A DNA stretch of 64,000 bases from Telopea speciosissima (lineage: Eukaryota; Streptophyta; Magnoliopsida; Proteales; Proteaceae). The position numbers and the translations under genes were made by a program. How positions within the stretch are numbered: the stretch's first letter is position 1; every line of letters starts with the position of its first letter. The stretch spans positions 9,125,568 to 9,189,567 of the forward strand of contig NC_057925.1 of assembly GCF_018873765.1 (NCBI RefSeq), written 5' to 3'. Below are positions 34,391-49,300 of this stretch, piece after piece. Under the pieces are notes generated by a model. That model was not told the DNA's origin, ran no database searches, and worked only from the letters and a program-made list of their open reading frames with translations.

Positions 34391-37300
34391 TCATTCCTCC
34401 TGATGAAAGAAAGTATATGTTGAACTAGTCTCAGTCTTTGTAACCTGAAGCACAAAGCATGATCTTGTTATAAGATGAACTCGTTTAGGGATTACCGAAG
34501 ACAAGCCTCAGCACGCAAAGTGTGTTGAGAATGTACTAATTGAGATATACTACTTTTTTTGGTCTCATTAAAAAATAAATAAGAGTACTTTCCACCATTT
34601 AATTGCTAAGTAGGAAAAAAAACACTAGTAGATTAAATACTAACCTCTGTAGTGCGAGGAAGTCCGGTTGGAAAGACGGGAACTAAAGAACTCCACAGAA
34701 TAGAATCTGCTAAGGGATCAATGGAATTGTAGTTGGTCACAAGCGGTGCTGACAAGAATGGTGCCAACGGATACAATGTCCTAGGATGAGGCATTGCACT
34801 CATGCCTAATGGAACTTCCACTCTATCACTACCACCATCACCACTTGCTGATTTCTCAACTGCCTTGCCATAGTCTATCTTCTTGTTTTTGTTGTTGCTG
34901 TTGTCGTCGTCGTTGTTGGTGGCTGCGGTAGTTCTAATGGTCGTAGAGATATTGTTTTCATTCTCATCGTTCTCTTCTTTATCCTTCTTTTTTAACGCTT
35001 TCTCTTGCAAACTCTTGTATGCAGGAGACCGTGACAAGATGCTCAATGCTGACACTGGTGAACCTTTTTTCTTTTTGCCTTCATGGGAGAGTCCCAACTG
35101 AGGCATCTGGTATGGCTCAGTGGACTGTATGGCCCACTCTAGTGTTTTAAGCTCACTACCAACATCTTCTGAACCTCTCTGTTTAGCTTCTTCTGATGAT
35201 TTAGTGGGAGCATCTGTTCGACGTATCTTTTTGGGTCCCCACCACTTGATGTAATTTGTTAGATCAATTTTCCTCTCAATACAAAAACCACCTGTGTATT
35301 CACTTTCTATTGCCGCATCCTCACTGGCACCTATAATAGGAGAAACATCACATGACTGGTAACCAAAATCAGAGACAGTAATTATGTTCAAAAGCTTTGT
35401 AAGCATTGTGAATTCATTGCAAACAAGATGCTGTGGGAGAGAATCTCTTTGGAAGCCATGTTATCTGAAATTTTAATGTTCAGTTTATTAGTCAATTGTC
35501 ACATGCTAAAAAGGAAGAAATAGCCCCATTGAACGTTGGAGTATCCCATTGAACATTGGAGTATCTCTTTGAAGGCTTACCATACTGTTTGCTGTTAAAG
35601 TACTCGGGGCCAGTCATACGACCAAAGGATGGCTCCCATAGATTACTTTGTGATGGCCTGAAATAAAATTAATACATTAGGAATTAATGAGAAGTGTTTT
35701 TACATAAATAAAGCTGGAAGTGACAGCGACAAACAACAATTGAGAATAAAATACTACAAGGATTTTTTTTCTCCAAACATTTGAGTGATTAATTTTTATA
35801 ATCGATAGACGAAAATAAATTTTCATTTGGATTATGGGCAAATATTGTAAAGAGGGTTCTTAATGAGCATTCTATCATCTGCCATGAAGTATAGATATTT
35901 TACGATAAAGATTCTTAGTACTAGTCTTCTTAGCTTTTACCAAACTAGCACCATGGTACTAAAACTCGGAACTCGACCCCACTCGACCCTAGAAAAAACC
36001 TAGTTGTCTTGAGATATCTCGAGATCTTGGTCGAGTTGGTGCATTTTTTTTTTCAACTCGAAACCTGGTTTCAGTGCGTTTTAGACCTAGTTTGGGTCTG
36101 AAACTTGGTACTCAGCCTATTTTAGGTCATTTAAACACAATGGCACTATCAGATTTTGTAAAAACAAAGTCCAAATAGGAGTTTCACTTCGGACCCTAGG
36201 TTGGTAGGCAACAACGTACTAAAATACCCTACTCTACACATAATTTAGTAATAGAAAGCAATCAAAACATTCAATTAATGTAAAACAAGTTAAATAAGCA
36301 TTAGAAATGTTAAAGTGATATATCAAACTGTTTAACAATGTTACAACTACCATCACATAAAATTTGATTGAATCACGCATTCAGTCCCCACTAGTGCCAC
36401 ATAGTCTTCCCATGTCATAGTGGTGTTGGACTATTGCAGATAGTTTTCCACAGCAATCATATAAGAGTTGTCATCAGCATATGCCAAGTCCCCTATCCTA
36501 GGGTATAGACAAATCAACTATCCGGCAGGTTGTACGTTGACATCCAAAGGTAAAAAAATGAGCTCACAGCCTTCACAGGGGAAGAAAAGAGATTTTGGAC
36601 AGAATTCAATCGAGATATCTCAAGTTCTGTCGAGTTACGATATTTTTAAAGGATAACCTGAGATCTCGACCGAGATATTGCACTTTTAGAACTTGTACTA
36701 AGTCTCGTCTCAATCCCTTGGAAAACCGAGATGTCGCGAGTTCTCGATTTATGACTAGCACACAACAAGAAATGCTACATAATGATAGATGAACGATTGG
36801 AACAAGACTAGGTAAAATTAAAGTAGAGTATGTACAAAAAAGGAACTAAAAGGCAGCTAGCAAGAACTAGGAAAGTCAATTAAGATGATTTGAGTCATGT
36901 ATAGTGAAGACCATTTATCACACAAATGAGGAGTAATCTGGTGAAAGTTGAAGGCAAAGTTACTGAGGGCAGGAGGCACATGGAAGGTGTGCATCTGACT
37001 GAAGTGAGATGACATGTACATATTGATATACACAGAATCAGATCTCCTCTTATGATATACCAACAACACCACAACAAAGTACACCATGCCTCAAGACAGT
37101 CTATTTTTTCAAAATCTCTATTTTACTCCATCGACTCTCTACAAGACTCGAAGGAGTGGGAGACTTATTATATACACAGAATCAGATCTCCAATAATATG
37201 ACGACACATGTTGTAATATGGGTTCAGGGGTAGAAAAGTCATAAGGATATTTTTGTCCTTGTACTCATTCCAGAATGTTCTTCTCTTTATTATAAATAAA

Positions 37301-40300
37301 GATGGTTGTAGTCACTCTAAACCAGTATTCACGGAATTCAACATGGTATCAGAGCCAAAAATATTCCAAGGATATCGGAATTAAATTTTTTTTTCTTTTT
37401 TTTCTTTTTTTCTCTTTCGATTCGTGATTCTGCCCTAAGGAAGCCTACCGCCAACCCCTCCACCACCTAGCGCCACCCCCGACAGGTCCTCCACCACCTC
37501 TCACCGCCTCCGCCAGGCCCTCCACAGCCTTCCGCCTCCTCCATCAAGCTCCGCCAGCCCTCCACCACCTCCCACCATCCCCGCTAGGCCCCGACAGCCT
37601 ACCCACCACCTCCGCCAGGCCCCGTAGGCCTCTTCCTTCCCTTCCGCCACACCCCACCAGTCCCGCGGGCCTCTCGCCTCCTTCTTCTTTCGCGAGAGGC
37701 TTCTCCCTTGCTACCTTTTTCCTAAACCCCCTTTGGTGGTGGGTTGACTCCCATCTTCCCTCCTTATGGTCTAAATTTTTTTGGGGGATTTATTTCTGTT
37801 TTTCTTACCAATCATCAGGCCTGACAACTCTGAGATCACTTCTACCTCATCTGGTTCAGATGGTTCGTCGCAACGTGACTTCATTCCATTTTCGGTGAAT
37901 CCCATCAAGTTGAATGGCAGTAATTATTTGTTATGGTCTTGCTCCTGCTTATTTGTGATTGGTTCCCATGGTCTCTCTGGCTACATCACAGGTACTCAGG
38001 TCAGGCCTGATGAGACTGGTTCTGCACAGGATCGATGGATGAACTTCAGTTTCCTAGTTATGTCATATCTGGTTAATTCCATGGATCAAGATAGTACCGG
38101 GCGCTATCTCCTTCGTGATTCAACTGCGAAGATTTGTAAAACAGCCAAGGACACCTATTCTCAGGTTGGGAATGCTGCCCAATGTTATGAGCTACGTCAG
38201 AAAATTCACTCTACCAAGCAGTTGGAGTTGTCTCTGTCTTAGTATTACAATACAATGTGTACCATGTGGCAGTAGTTGGACTTTCTGGGTACATTCATCG
38301 CCACCTGCGATGTTGATGCCACAGCCTTCCGTAAGTGGGAGGATGGCTTACGTGTTTTAGAATTTTTGGCCGGCCTCAATATTGAGTTTGATCAGATTCG
38401 TGCCAATATTTTGAATCGCGACCCACTGCCATCTCTGGAGTAGGCCTATACGATTCTCTCGGCTGAGGACAGTAGGCGTACAGCCCTGGTTCATCCTGTT
38501 ACTCAGGAATGATCGGCTCTTATCTCTGGTTCACAGGCTTCCCGAAGAAATTCTTCCCGGTCTGCTAGTACTAATCGGACATCTGGTGATCGTCCTGCCA
38601 TTAAATGCGATCACTGTGGGAAGGAATGGCATACCAAAGACCGTTGTTGGAAGCTTCATGGTCGCCCTGCAGAGACTCGTGGGCGTGGGAAGGGTGGATC
38701 CAATCGGCCTAGTAACACCCGTGCTCATCAGGCAACTTCTAACGACTAGCCTGATCAATCTCTTTCCCAAGTTGTGGCTGAATTGCAAAATCATCGTGAT
38801 ATGGTGAATCAATTGGACACATCTACTTCGGCATTACTATCTCCTTCCATGGCTGCCTCGACTTTGTCTCTGCCCACCACAAATTCTTCTTCTTCCACAG
38901 GTATTTCATTTGGTGGGAACTGCACCTCGGTCATGCCCGATTCCTGGGTAATTGACTCAGGGGCAACCGACCATACGACAGCTTCTTCATCTATTTTTTT
39001 CCAGATATTTTCCTCTTTCTAGTCATAACAAAGTTTATTTTGCTAATGGGTCTCTTTCTCCTATCTCAGGGAAGGGATCTATCCAGTACACTTCCTCTCT
39101 TAGCCTTTCCTCTGTCTTACATGTTCCAAAGTTTACTACTAATTTGCTTTCCATTAGTAGCCTAACTAAGGATTTAAACTGCAAAGTAACATTTTTTCCA
39201 ACCTATTGTTTGTTTCAGGACTTGGCAATGGACAGTATGATTGCATGTGGCAAAGTGGTTGGTGGTCTGTACGTGCTTAACAGTTCCCGAGCAGCTTTGA
39301 CATCTCAACCGGTATCTTCTGATTTTGATTCTGCACTTTTTGAGTTGAATAATTGGCATCGTCGTTTGGGCCATCCTCCTATAGGAGTTTTATCTACTTT
39401 ATTTTCTAGTCTAGTGAAATGGTGTAATAAACATAATTTTTCTTGTGATGATTGTACTTTGGCAAAGCAAACTAGAAGTATTTTTCCTATTTCTGATAAT
39501 CGAAGCAATGTTCCTTTTGGTTTGATACATTCTGATGTATGGGGGCCCTACCCAATGTATTTCTACTTCTGGATTTAAATGGTTTGTCACTTTCATTGAC
39601 TGTTTTAGCCGGATAACTTAGGTGTATTTGATGCATAGTAAAAGTGAGGTCTTCACTTGTTTAACTCTATTCCAATAGATGGTCCAGACCCAGTTCGATG
39701 CCAAGGTGAAGATTCTCCGCTTAAATAATGGAAAAGAGTATATGGATGGTGCCTTCTGCTCCTATTTGGACAGCCATGAAATCATACACCAGACCTCGTG
39801 TTGACACTCCTGCTCAAAATGGAGTGCCTGAACGCAAGAACAGACATCTCATGGAGGTTGCTCGTTCTCTTATGTTTCCTATGGTTGTTCCTCCCCGCTT
39901 CTGGGGTGATGCTGTTCTTACAGCCACCTATCTTATCAATCGGCTTCCCTCTCCAGTCTTAGGTGGCCGCTGTCCCTTGGACATATTGGTTGGAAAATTG
40001 ACTTTTGTTGTTCCTCCAAAGGTTTTTGGCTGTGTCGTGTTTGCCAGGAATCACCATGTACACGGCAAGTTTGATCCCAAAGGATTGGGGTGCATTTTTC
40101 TGGGTTACTCAGATACCCAGAAAGCGTATAGATGCTATCCTCCTGCTACACGAAAGGTGTTTGTCACTATGGATGTCGTCTTCCGGGAGTCTGAGGCTTA
40201 CTTTAAACAGCCGGTACATCTGCAGGGGGAGATTCTAAGTGGTGAAGAGGTCCAATTGATTGCTCCTCTTGACATTAAGATACCTACTATAGAGGATGTC

Positions 40301-43300
40301 TCTGTTGAACTAGAAGATGGAGTTACAAGTCAGGAACAAAAAGTGGGACAGATTGAGCAATAGCAATAGGTGTAGGGGGAAAATAAAGAGCAGACTTACA
40401 CTTGGGGAATTTTCCTTTGGATGGCCCTTGGTACAAAGAGACCACCACCACCGACCCTACACAATCGGCATCTGTTCCTGCTCCAAGTCTTGCTCCTAGT
40501 CATGTTTCTGGTAAGCCACCTCCTAATCCCAGTCTTGATTTACCCAATGCTATTCAGAAACCAAAAAGGAGTTGTACACAACATCCTATTTCCAACTTTG
40601 TGTCATACAACTCTCTAACTCCTGCTTTCCATGCTTTTTTATCTTCTTTATCCTCTGTTTCCATCCCTAACAATTGGCAGGAAGCAATAGCTGAACAGAA
40701 ATGGAAGTATGCGATGAATGAAGAAATGCTTACCCTTGAGAAGAATCAAACCTGGGATTTGGTCAATCCTCCACTAGGAAAGAAACTGGTTGGTTGTAAA
40801 TGGGTCTTTGTTGTGAAACACAAGGCTGATGGCTCAGTGGAAAGATACAAAGCAAGACTTGTAGCCAAAGGGTTTACCCAAACCCAATGAATTGACTATC
40901 AAGAGACATTTGCTCCTATAGCAAAGATGAATATTGTGTTGTAAATCAAGGATGAGAACTCCAACAACTTAATGTGAAGAATGCATTCCTATATGAAGAT
41001 TTGGAAGAAGATGTTTACATAGAGATACCTCCTGGTTTTACCTCTTCAGAGACTCAAGGAAAGGTGTGTAAGTTAAAGAAGACTCTTTATGGTCTAAAGC
41101 AGCCACCAAGGGCTTGGTTTGGCTGATTCCATAAGGGTATGGTTGCTTATGGGTATAAGCAGAGCAATGCTGACCATACATTGTTTGTTAAAAGGATGGG
41201 ACAGCAAGTGACCATTTTGATTGTCTATGTTGATGACATAGTGATCACGGGTAGTGATGCACATGAAATCTAAAAGCTGAAGACATATTTGGGCACCGAA
41301 TTTGAAGCCAAAGATTTAGGGAGATTGAGATATTTTCTAGGGATTGAGGTTGCCTATTCAACTAAGGGCATATCTCTTTGCCAAAGAAAATATACCATAT
41401 GGATCTATTGAGTGAAACAGGGATGCTTGGGTATAAACCAGTAGACACCCCTCTTGAGCCCAACACACATTTGAAGAGTAAGGAAGGTGAACCAATGGAC
41501 AAGGGTAGCTATCAAAGGCTAGTTGGCCGATTGATATACCTCTCACATACTCAACCAGACATCACATTTGCTGTAAGTGTTGTCAGTCAATACATGCATG
41601 ATCCTCACTCTTCTCATTTGGAAGCAGCATACAGAATACTCCGTTACCTGAAGTCCTCTCCTGGAAAGGGAATCTTGTATTCTTCACATAACCATCTCCG
41701 GATAGAAGCATACACTAATGCAGATTGGGCTGGCAGTCCTGATGATAGGAAGTCCACATCCGGATATTACACATTTGTTGGAGGGAACCTAACTAGTTGG
41801 AGAAGCAAAAAACAAGCTAATGTAGCTCGATCTGGTATTGAAGCTAAATTTCGAGCTATGGCACAAGGTATATGTGAACTTCTCTGGCTCAAGGGGCTTC
41901 TTCAAGACTTGGGGATGAACGCTGATCTTCCAATGTGGCTCTACTGTAACAGCAAATCAACAATCAGCATTGCTCACAACCTGGTCCAATATGATCGTAC
42001 CAAACATGTTAAGATTGACCGGCACTTCATCAAAGAGAAATTGGAATAGGGAAAAGTTCGTATTTCGTTTATCCAGTCTAGTGAACAGCTGGCTGATATC
42101 CTTACCAAAAGGATCAACAATAAGTTATTTTTTCCGATTGTTAGCAAGTTGGGCATGTTTGATATGTATGCACCAACTTGAGGGGGAGTGTTGTAATATG
42201 GGTTCAGGGGTAGAATAGTCATATGGGTATTGCTGTCCTTGTACTCATTCCAAAATGTTCTTCTCTTTATTATAAATAAAGATGGTTGTAATCACTCTAA
42301 GCCAGTATTCACGGAATTCAACAACACGTAACGAGCCAAGCCAAAGATGCGGTTCACAAAATATGAGCCAAACAACCCGGTTAGACCCTCAAGGCCTCAA
42401 CCATAACCACACACCAGAATCAGGCATGAGTGTGACCTGCAGAAAGCACGATCACTAACAACGCCAACTCAGCCACTGACAAATTCGGTTAACGGTTCCC
42501 GCTCTGATATCCAGCAAACTTAAGGTATACGCAACTCTGAGGATAAAAAGGACATTTGGGACGATATCATATAAAGAAGGAAACCACCCTCCGAACAAGG
42601 TAATTCCAAAGAACTCAACCTAATTCCTCTAGCACTGTTCAATTGGTTTTCATCTTCTACCTCTGATATCAGCTTTCTGTCTCCGGCCCCGTTAACTGCT
42701 GTTTTACTCTGATATCTGACTTAGGCATCAGAGAGTTCCCCCCCCCCCCCACCCCCATGGAGCCAGCTCCGGGCCACTCATCTGCTCTATCCTCTTGTTC
42801 TCTTGTGTGCAGACCTGAACCAGACCGCTTGGGAAGATCTCGGCAGCAACACATATGTAGAACTGTAACATTAAGACATGATAGTAAGCTAGCTTCAATC
42901 AGCTGTGCCAGGGGCGCACCTTCTGCCCGAATCGTAGTGCAGAAAAGTATGCAACCTGATGTAAGTGGTACACACCTAATGCCTCAAACTTATATAGATA
43001 CAAAGTTATGCCTCATGCATTAATATTATGTATCCATTGAATGTTTATTTCCTTGAAAAACTCTTACAGTAATATGAATTTACAAGTTGTGCAAGCAATC
43101 ATATAAGAAATAATATAAATCGTAAGCATATTACACCAAACTTGCCTACGTCAGTGTGGAATTTTCCTGGTGTGCCTTGCACCTGAATCCAGGCACCTAT
43201 ACGCCAAAAAGGCCATGACTGATTGAAGTGGCGTGCCCCTTAATTATAATGATTGGACATACTAGAAGGACAAAAAGAAGGCCATCAAAAGAAATGGACT

Positions 43301-46300
43301 GGATAGACTGAAAAGATTTGAAGACTTCAACTGAACACATGACCTATAAAGATTGGATTGGTAGAAAGACCCAACCAGAAATTGTTGAGAGAAAATATAT
43401 ATAGGTATGATTTTATGTAAAAGAAGATACCTGGAGAGTGCACGATATTTAGACATCCCTCTTGAAAAACCACTACTTTTTCTGCAATTGGTAACCAAAG
43501 CATGTAAGTAACAGCATGGATATGAGCATCTATAGTTAAGGTATAAACACAAACCTTCTAAGAGAGGCAAGGTATTCTTCTCTCGACACATTTTGCATCT
43601 CTTCAAGATCTCTTGAATAGTCACTGACCTGCACAATACAGTTACTATGCCCTTACAAGATGTATCCATAACCATCAATTACAAAACCAAAACTGTAGAA
43701 TTAGGGTAGAAAGGTTAAACCTCTCAAAGTCTGGGCCAAAATATTTTCCCAAATATTAATACTGCAGTAGAAGAAACAAAGGCTGCTCTTGATGTCATGA
43801 AAGATACTATTGATTCTTGCGGGTTGAATGATCAGTTATTTGACCAGGAAGTAGAAGCAAAGGCTGCTTATTCAAGGCTCTAACGTTGGATGAAAACTTT
43901 GGGCTGAGAAGTAAAGGGCTAAATGGCAAACTCAAACAGATAGGAATTCAAAATTTTTCCACTTGTCAGTGAACTTGCGTAGATCCAAAAATCAAATCAG
44001 ATGTATATCTAAACCTGATGGTTTGATTTTGGAAGGTACCTTGGAGTTGGCTGAATATATTACTGAGCATTATAAAAATTTTCATAGTGCAACCCCAACT
44101 GAAACTCATGTACAGGTTCTAGATTGTATTCCCAAATCATTGATGGGGTGGATACCCTTAATCTTGAAGCACTCCCTTCAGCTGAGGAAATCAAAGTTGC
44201 AGTTTAGTATTTAAATCTAGAGAGTTCTCCATGTCCAGATGGTTTCTCAGGAGGATTTTTTAGGAAATGCTGGGAAATAGTTGAAGATGATACTTGCCAG
44301 GCAGTCAAGGATTTTTTTCGGTTTGGTATTATGCCGAGGGGAGTGAACAATTGCTTTGTAACTTTAATTCCTAAAGTTAATGGTGCTTCATCTTTGGACA
44401 AGTTTCGGCCCGATCTGTATAGGAAACTATTTTGTCAAGATTATATCAAAATCTTGGTCTTGAGACTTTCTCCTATGTTTCCCAGGTTAATATCTGAAGA
44501 ACAAGGTGCCTTCCAAAAAGGTAAGATCATCTTCGACAATGTTGGTGCTCTTGGCAGTGTTGTCATTGCTGTCAACAAGGATTTGGCAGTGCTGTGGTTG
44601 TGAAGACAGTATTCAGTTGGTCTTGGCAATGTTGTCATTGTTGGCAACAAGGATTGAGCTTGTGTCTTCTTGCTTCTTTCTCATTGGTCTGAAGGGTATC
44701 TTTTGGAATTGTATATATATTCTCGTTAAAGGACCGAAAACGTATCTCTGGAGCCCTAGTGAAGAAGGAAATCGAGGAGAAGTCGTCTTCTACCATTTCG
44801 ACGTGATTCGAGAGCAGAGGCACAAAGGAAATCGTCAGAAAATATCGGTTTGGTTGTTAGCGATGGATTTGAGTGCTTGATTCGTCCTGTTGAAGATCTC
44901 ACAGCATTCGTTTGGAGTTGGAGTTTTCCTTTGAGAAGGTAAACGTGTTCACAAACCATTGTCTCTGTGTAATCTGTTAAGGGTTGGGTTTGTGATTGAA
45001 ATCTGATTATTGGGTTGATTGATTGTAAGGCTGAGGCCATTTTATATTGGGGATTGAAGTCCTTGCCCTCACTGAGGTGAGAGGTTGAATCAGGGTAAGG
45101 GGTATCCTGGCCGTAGGGACGGCTAATTGTACTGTTGTTAAGTATTAGGCATACACGAAACCCTGAGGGGTATTGCTCCGTGGACGTAGCCTTCACATAC
45201 TGTGAGGTGAACCACGTAAATCATGTCTCTGTGTCTACTTTTATTTGTTGGAGACTTATCCCTGTTTTACAGAGTGGGTATATAGTCTTGGTAGACCTGG
45301 CCACATTCTGGTGGTGCAAGGTGAGACTATAAGCGACTATGTGGTTTGCAGAAGACGCCGTAAAATTTAAGGGAACTGATTCACCCCCTCCCCTCTCAGT
45401 TCGATCCGGCTTTCACAGACAACATCAGTATGGCTTCTGAGTTAGCAAATTTAATGACCAAACCTATGAGAGGTGGAGCTCTTGGCATTAAATTAGATGT
45501 GCAGAAGGCCTTTGATACACTATCTTGGGAATTCTTATTTGAGGTGCTCAACAAATTCGGCTTCAGTAAAAAATGGATTTCTTGGATTCATCATCAGCTG
45601 TTTGTTTTTACCAGGATTTCTGTACAATTAAATGGCGGTCCTATTGGTTTCTTTGGAGTTGGGAGAGGCCTTCGTCAAGGACATCCATTATCTCCTCTTC
45701 TTTCTATTATTGCTGAAGAAGCTCTCTGCAGAGGATTAAAGAGGCTCACCAAAGAAGAGAACAATCAATCAAAGGGCCGAGAGGTATTGAAGTTTCGACC
45801 CATTTGTTGTTTGCTGATGACATATTTATTTTTATGAATGCTTCTTCCAGGTATATCAATGGCCTGAAGGGTTTTCTAGATAAATATCAAAGTTTTTCAG
45901 TCCAATACATTAATCTTGAAAAGAGCAAGATCTTTCTGGATGATATCTATTCATCTAGAGAGCAAACAATTATAGATACTTTGGGGAATCCTGTCTGCAA
46001 ATTTCCCACCAAATATCTTGCAGTTTAGATCTTCAAGGGAAGAGTTAGAAGAGAACCTTTGCTGCCCATGATGGACCAGATAAAAAATAGCATGGTGAAT
46101 TGGAAGGGAAGGCTTCTATCACTGGCGGGTCAAGCTGAACTGGTTAAATCTGTTACAACTAGCATCCCAGTCAATAATTTTTCAATTTAATGGTAGCCAT
46201 CCAATCTGATTTTAACTCTTGAAAGATGGATGAAAAACTTCATTTGGACTGGTGATATTAAATCTGAAGGTGGTCTAGGCATTAGAAGACTACGGGACAT

Positions 46301-49300
46301 AATCAAGCCCTCTTGCGCAAATTAGCTTGGAAAATCTAGTATAGGGATTCCCAGTTGTGTAAATTCTTCAGAGCAAGATTTCTCCATCCGTTTGGCTCCT
46401 TCAAAAATCCTACAACTCTTCTTCTATTTGGCTAGGATTAAAAAGGGTTTGGGAGTTTATTTAAAAGAAAAGAGAGATGGTTATTGGTAAGGGAATACTA
46501 TAAATTTTTGGAATGATATCTAGTTATATAATCAGCACATTGCTGAAATTTCAGAGCTTAAGCCTTCTCTTTTCAAGGATTCAAAAATCGAAATATCTTA
46601 TTTCATTTTCATCTAGAGTAATCAATGGTCATTCCCAAGAGTTGCATCAGCTTTCTTTAACAATATTTTTGAGAAAGCTAGTGCTATTCGTATTCCTCCT
46701 ATGAAGGTTGAAGACGAGTGCATCTGGTGTCCAGTCACTTCTGGTACTTTTACCGTTCGATCTGCATGGGATGAAATAAGATGGGGTAATCCAATGGTTT
46801 TCATTGATATGGAGTTCTAATTACTACCCAGATTTTTCAGTCTTTGGCTGGCAGTTTGTCTGTGGTAAACTCAAACTGATGATGTTTTGTCTGCTATTGG
46901 CCTCAATACTACAACAAAAAACTTAGCCTTAACCCAACTTAATGGGGTCGGCTACATGGATCCAAACAAAACAAGTAGGGAAAACTGAGGTCTAAACAAA
47001 CAAAAAGGGGGGAATGAATAGATGGGGAAAGGCAGGATGGAAAAAGAGATAAGAAATGAAACTGGAAAATGACAAATGCGCAAGATGGAGGATAAAAGAA
47101 AAATGAAAGCTGAAGGATGAAGGATGAAGGTAAGAGGAAAGAGGCACAGCCCAGCAAGTCAGAAGAATCTCAGCTAAATGGGGTCTGCTACATGGATCCT
47201 TACCCTCCAATAGGCTCTATTTGAAGTTATATGTGGTACAAGACCTAGACTATGCATGACTTTCCTCACAACTTCTCCTATAGTCATTTTAGGCCTGCCC
47301 CTAGCTCTTTTAGCTCTTCAATCAGGATCATATCACTCCTCCTTACTGGGGCATCCCTAGGCCTCTGTTGAACATGATCATACCACCTCAAACAACTCTC
47401 TCGGAGTTTGTCACTGATCTGGGCAACTCTCAAGTCATCTCTAATACATTCATTTCTTACTTTATCCTTCCTAGTTTTTTCACACGTCCATCTTAACATC
47501 CTCATGTCAGCTGCACATAGCTTCTCAATATGATACCTCTTTACTGCCCAACATGCTGCCTCATACATCATAGCCAATCATACAACAGTCTTGTAGAACT
47601 TTCCTTTAAGGTTTAAAGGAATACGTCTGTCACACAACACTCTGGATGCACCACTCCACTTCAGCCATCCCATTTTAATTCTCTGTGAAACATCATCTAT
47701 GTCACCTTCTTTATTTATGATTGACCCCAGATATCTAAAATAGTCACTTGACGGTATCTCTCTTTCCTCGACTAGCACCATGTCAGTATCCATCGCAATG
47801 TGACTAAAATTACATCAAATACACCGTCTTCGTTCTGCTAATCTTAAAGCCTCTTGTTTCCAAGGTTGATCTCCAATGCTCTAACTTGGCATTAATCCCT
47901 GCTTTTGTCTCATCCATCAAAACAATGTCATTGGCAAAGAGCATACACCACGGAACCTCATCTTAAATGCTCTTGGTTAGGTCGTCCATGATAAGCACAA
48001 ATAGATAATGGCTTAAGGTTGATCCCTGATGTAACCCAATCGTAATTGGGAATTCCTTGCCCTGACCTCCCATAGATCTCACACCAGTCACTACGCCCTC
48101 ATACATATCCTTAATTATATCCACATATTTACTAGACACCCCTCTCTTCACTAGAACATGTTGGATTAAATCTCTAGGGACTCGGTCATAGGCTTTTTTG
48201 AGGTCAATAAAGACCATATGGAGATCCTTTTCGCTATCTCTATATCTTTACATAAGCCTCCTCAATAAGTAGATAGCTTCTATTGTGGATCTACCTGACA
48301 TAAAGCCAAATTGGTACGCTGAAATATGAGTCTCTCTTATCAAACAGGCTTCAATAACCTTCTCCCAAAGTTTCATAGTGTGACTCATTAGCTTTATGCT
48401 CCTATAGTTATTGCAGCTTTGGATATCACCTTTATTTTTGTAGATCGGGCCTACATTGCTTCTCCTCCATTCATTTGGCATCTTTCTTGTGTTCATAATC
48501 TTGTTAAACAGATTGATTAACCAATATACCCCACAACCGCCTATGGTTTTCCACACTTCTATTGGAGTCTCATCTGGGCCGGGTGTCTTGCCTGCTTTCA
48601 TCTTTTTTCAGGCTTCTTTAACTTCCGTCACACTAATCTTTCGTACATATCTATGACGATGGTGTCTTGTTGAATAGTGTAATCATCCAAATCATTTCTA
48701 CTCGACCTATCTCCATTTAGTAAGTCACAGATATACGATGGCTACCCCCGGTTCTGCCCCTGTTTCTCCCTCTCCTCCCCTTGTTCCTACTCTTCATCCC
48801 CCTGTTTCCCAGCCCCTTCCCTGGAGTACCATCGTCGCGGCAGGCTCCTCCTCTCCCTCTGATGGACTCCCTCTTCATTTTGTTCCTTCTTCTTCTGCTG
48901 GCTCTTCGAAGGTGGTCTTCTGTCCTCCTGACCTGCTCTCGAATGAAGCTAAGCTGTGGGAAGATTGCCTTGTGGGTAACTTTCTGGGGCCTCGTCCTCC
49001 TTTTCCCATAGTCAAATTGTCTCTTTCCAAGCAATGGCGCCCCCAAGGTACTCTGGATACCTTTCTGCTAGACAATGGCTTCTTCATTTTTAAATTCTCC
49101 TCCTCTCTTGACAAATCTCGTGCCCTGGAAGGAGGTCCCTGGCTGGTGGGTAAAAGCCCTATCTTCTTGCGTCAATGGACTCGACAAATTCAACTTCGAC
49201 GGCTGGACCTTTCATCCATTCCTCTGTGGATCACTTTACCAGGCTTGCCTCTTCATTTTTGGTGTACTGATGGCCTTAGTCTGATCGGCTCAGCCTTTGG

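Larger units (their letters stand above)
37209..42323 (+). mobile_element. Ty1/copia retrotransposon, decayed, 135-bp LTRs
   Basis: Direct repeats 37209-37343 and 42189-42323 (135 bp each, a handful of mismatches) bound a 5.1-kb element. A tRNA-iMet primer-binding site (TGGTATCAGAGC) starts at 37344, and an AACTTGAGGGGGAG polypurine tract ends at 42188. Coding order is gag, protease, integrase, RT, RNase H, the copia order. Flanks are ACACA (37204-37208) and ACACG (42324-42328), a decayed 5-bp duplication. It sits in an intron of the AP2-like gene, opposite to that gene's transcription. Several stops and frameshifts make it non-autonomous. Confidence 0.92.

Noticed and set aside
34883..35101. 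72-codon hydrophobic plus-strand frame
   Set aside because: Antisense shadow of the Asn/Lys-rich part of the AP2-like gene's long exon.
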